Source: an uncultured Chloroflexota bacterium
Lineage (GTDB): Bacteria; Chloroflexota; Anaerolineae; Promineifilales; Promineifilaceae
Direction: 5' to 3'
Assembly: GCA_937958365.1 (NCBI GenBank)
Contig: CALFEW010000550.1
Location: 1-14,448 of the forward strand
Length of the DNA stretch: 14,448 bases
In this document: positions 13,968 through 14,448 of the stretch, in pieces
Position numbering within the stretch: the first letter of the stretch is position 1
Layout: each line of letters starts with the position of its first letter
The notes under the pieces: generated by a model
What the model saw: only the letters and a program-made list of their open reading frames with translations
What the model was told of the DNA's origin: nothing
The model's database searches: none
Program-made: the position numbers and the translations under genes

Positions 13968-14448
13968 ATGCGATTTGATCGATTTACAGAACGAGCGCAA
14001 GATGCCGCGGCCCGAGCCTATGAAATTGTGCAGCGATACGGGCACACCCAGGTAGATACGGAACATTTGTTCCTGGCTTTGCTGGAGCAAAAGGATGGCG
14101 CGGTCCTGCAAATTTTGGATCAGCTTACCATAGACAGCGCCGGCATCAAAGACCGCCTGGATAAAGAGCTGCGCGCCAGCCCGAAAGTGGCTGTCTATGG
14201 CGGTGGCGTGGGGCAAGTTTTTTATACGCCACGCATCCGCACCGTGCTAGAGCTGGCCCACGGCGAAGCCAATCGCCTGAAAGATGAATTCATCTCCACC
14301 GAACACATTTTGCTGGCGATTATGAGCGAGCGCAACACCCCCTCGGCGCGCATTTTGCAGGAATTTGGCCTGTCCCGCGAGCGGGTATTGGAAGGCATTA
14401 CCCAACTGCGCGGCGGGCAGCGCGTGACCGACCGGCAGGCGGAAAGCC
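13968..14448 (+). CDS. Clp/Hsp100 AAA+ ATPase (ClpB/ClpC type), N-terminal part, 3' end outside window
   Basis: This open frame of 160 codons runs off the right edge. It starts MRFDRFTERAQDAAARAYEIVQRYGHTQVDTEHLFLALLE and contains two Clp N-terminal repeats (about 3-70 and 86-146), each with TEHxxLA (31-37 and 111-117). The linker LRGGQRVTD (148-155) follows, leading to the first AAA+ module, which is not in the window. The N domain (YTPRIRTVLELA) looks ClpC-like, while RGGQRVTD is typical of ClpB, so I leave the symbol open. Such proteins unfold substrates: ClpC feeds ClpP, and ClpB works with DnaK in disaggregation. AGGA lies 5 nt after a short leader hairpin region and 5 nt before the ATG, a good ribosome site. 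No CIRCE or other heat-shock operator is complete upstream. Confidence 0.9.
   Translation, partial: MRFDRFTERAQDAAARAYEIVQRYGHTQVDTEHLFLALLEQKDGAVLQILDQLTIDSAGIKDRLDKELRASPKVAVYGGGVGQVFYTPRIRTVLELAHGEANRLKDEFISTEHILLAIMSERNTPSARILQEFGLSRERVLEGITQLRGGQRVTDRQAES

Overview
The window reads as chromosomal DNA from a bacterium of moderately high G+C, most plausibly a Chloroflexota member (Anaerolineae or a relative). This is an inference from the protein flavour (Thr/Pro-rich linkers on secreted proteins, CARDB and DUF7282-like domains, a Yip1 protein beside a MacB-type ABC unit), from many non-ATG starts, and from intergenic gaps full of short palindromic repeats. No rRNA, tRNA, CRISPR array, phage gene or transposase was seen. 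Both ends cut genes: an mtaB-type gene at the left and a Clp ATPase gene at the right.

Layout. (1) 1-1494, plus strand: the C-terminal part of a radical-SAM tRNA methylthiotransferase, then a PaaI-type hotdog thioesterase with a TTG start. (2) 1495-1734: a gap between convergent genes holding four small hairpins. (3) 1735-4160, minus strand: an operon read from right to left as ECF sigma factor, zinc-binding anti-sigma factor and a lipoprotein with four DUF7282-like repeats. An ECF-type promoter candidate lies just upstream of the sigma gene. (4) 4356-9227, plus strand: Yip1 membrane protein, MacB/LolD-type ATPase, secreted IPT/CARDB protein and MacB/FtsX-type permease, together a probable cell-envelope ABC system with its own extracellular partner. 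(5) 9310-9932, minus strand: a PIN-domain toxin and Phd/YefM antitoxin with a 4-nt overlap and a twin-palindrome operator candidate. (6) 10267-13194, minus strand: an AMP-forming acyl-CoA ligase and a KAS III-like thiolase-fold enzyme, separated by 378 bp of nested inverted repeats. (7) 13403-14448, plus strand: a PNPOx-like flavin/F420 split-barrel protein, then the start of a Clp ATPase.

Two patterns cross the whole window. The 8-bp palindrome ACGGCCGT occurs 28 times where roughly 0.2-0.4 would be expected by chance, 27 of them inside genes and in all three reading frames. The gaps carry several families of short palindromes (AGATTxG...CxAATCT, TGGTCAA, TTGGTTGG, and a TGTCATGCTGAG-ended element) that look like dispersed non-autonomous repeats. 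The least ordinary gene-level observations are the sigma/anti-sigma/DUF7282 operon, the four-gene ABC unit with an interposed CARDB protein, and the KAS III-like enzyme that keeps its cysteine but lacks the usual His and Asn.
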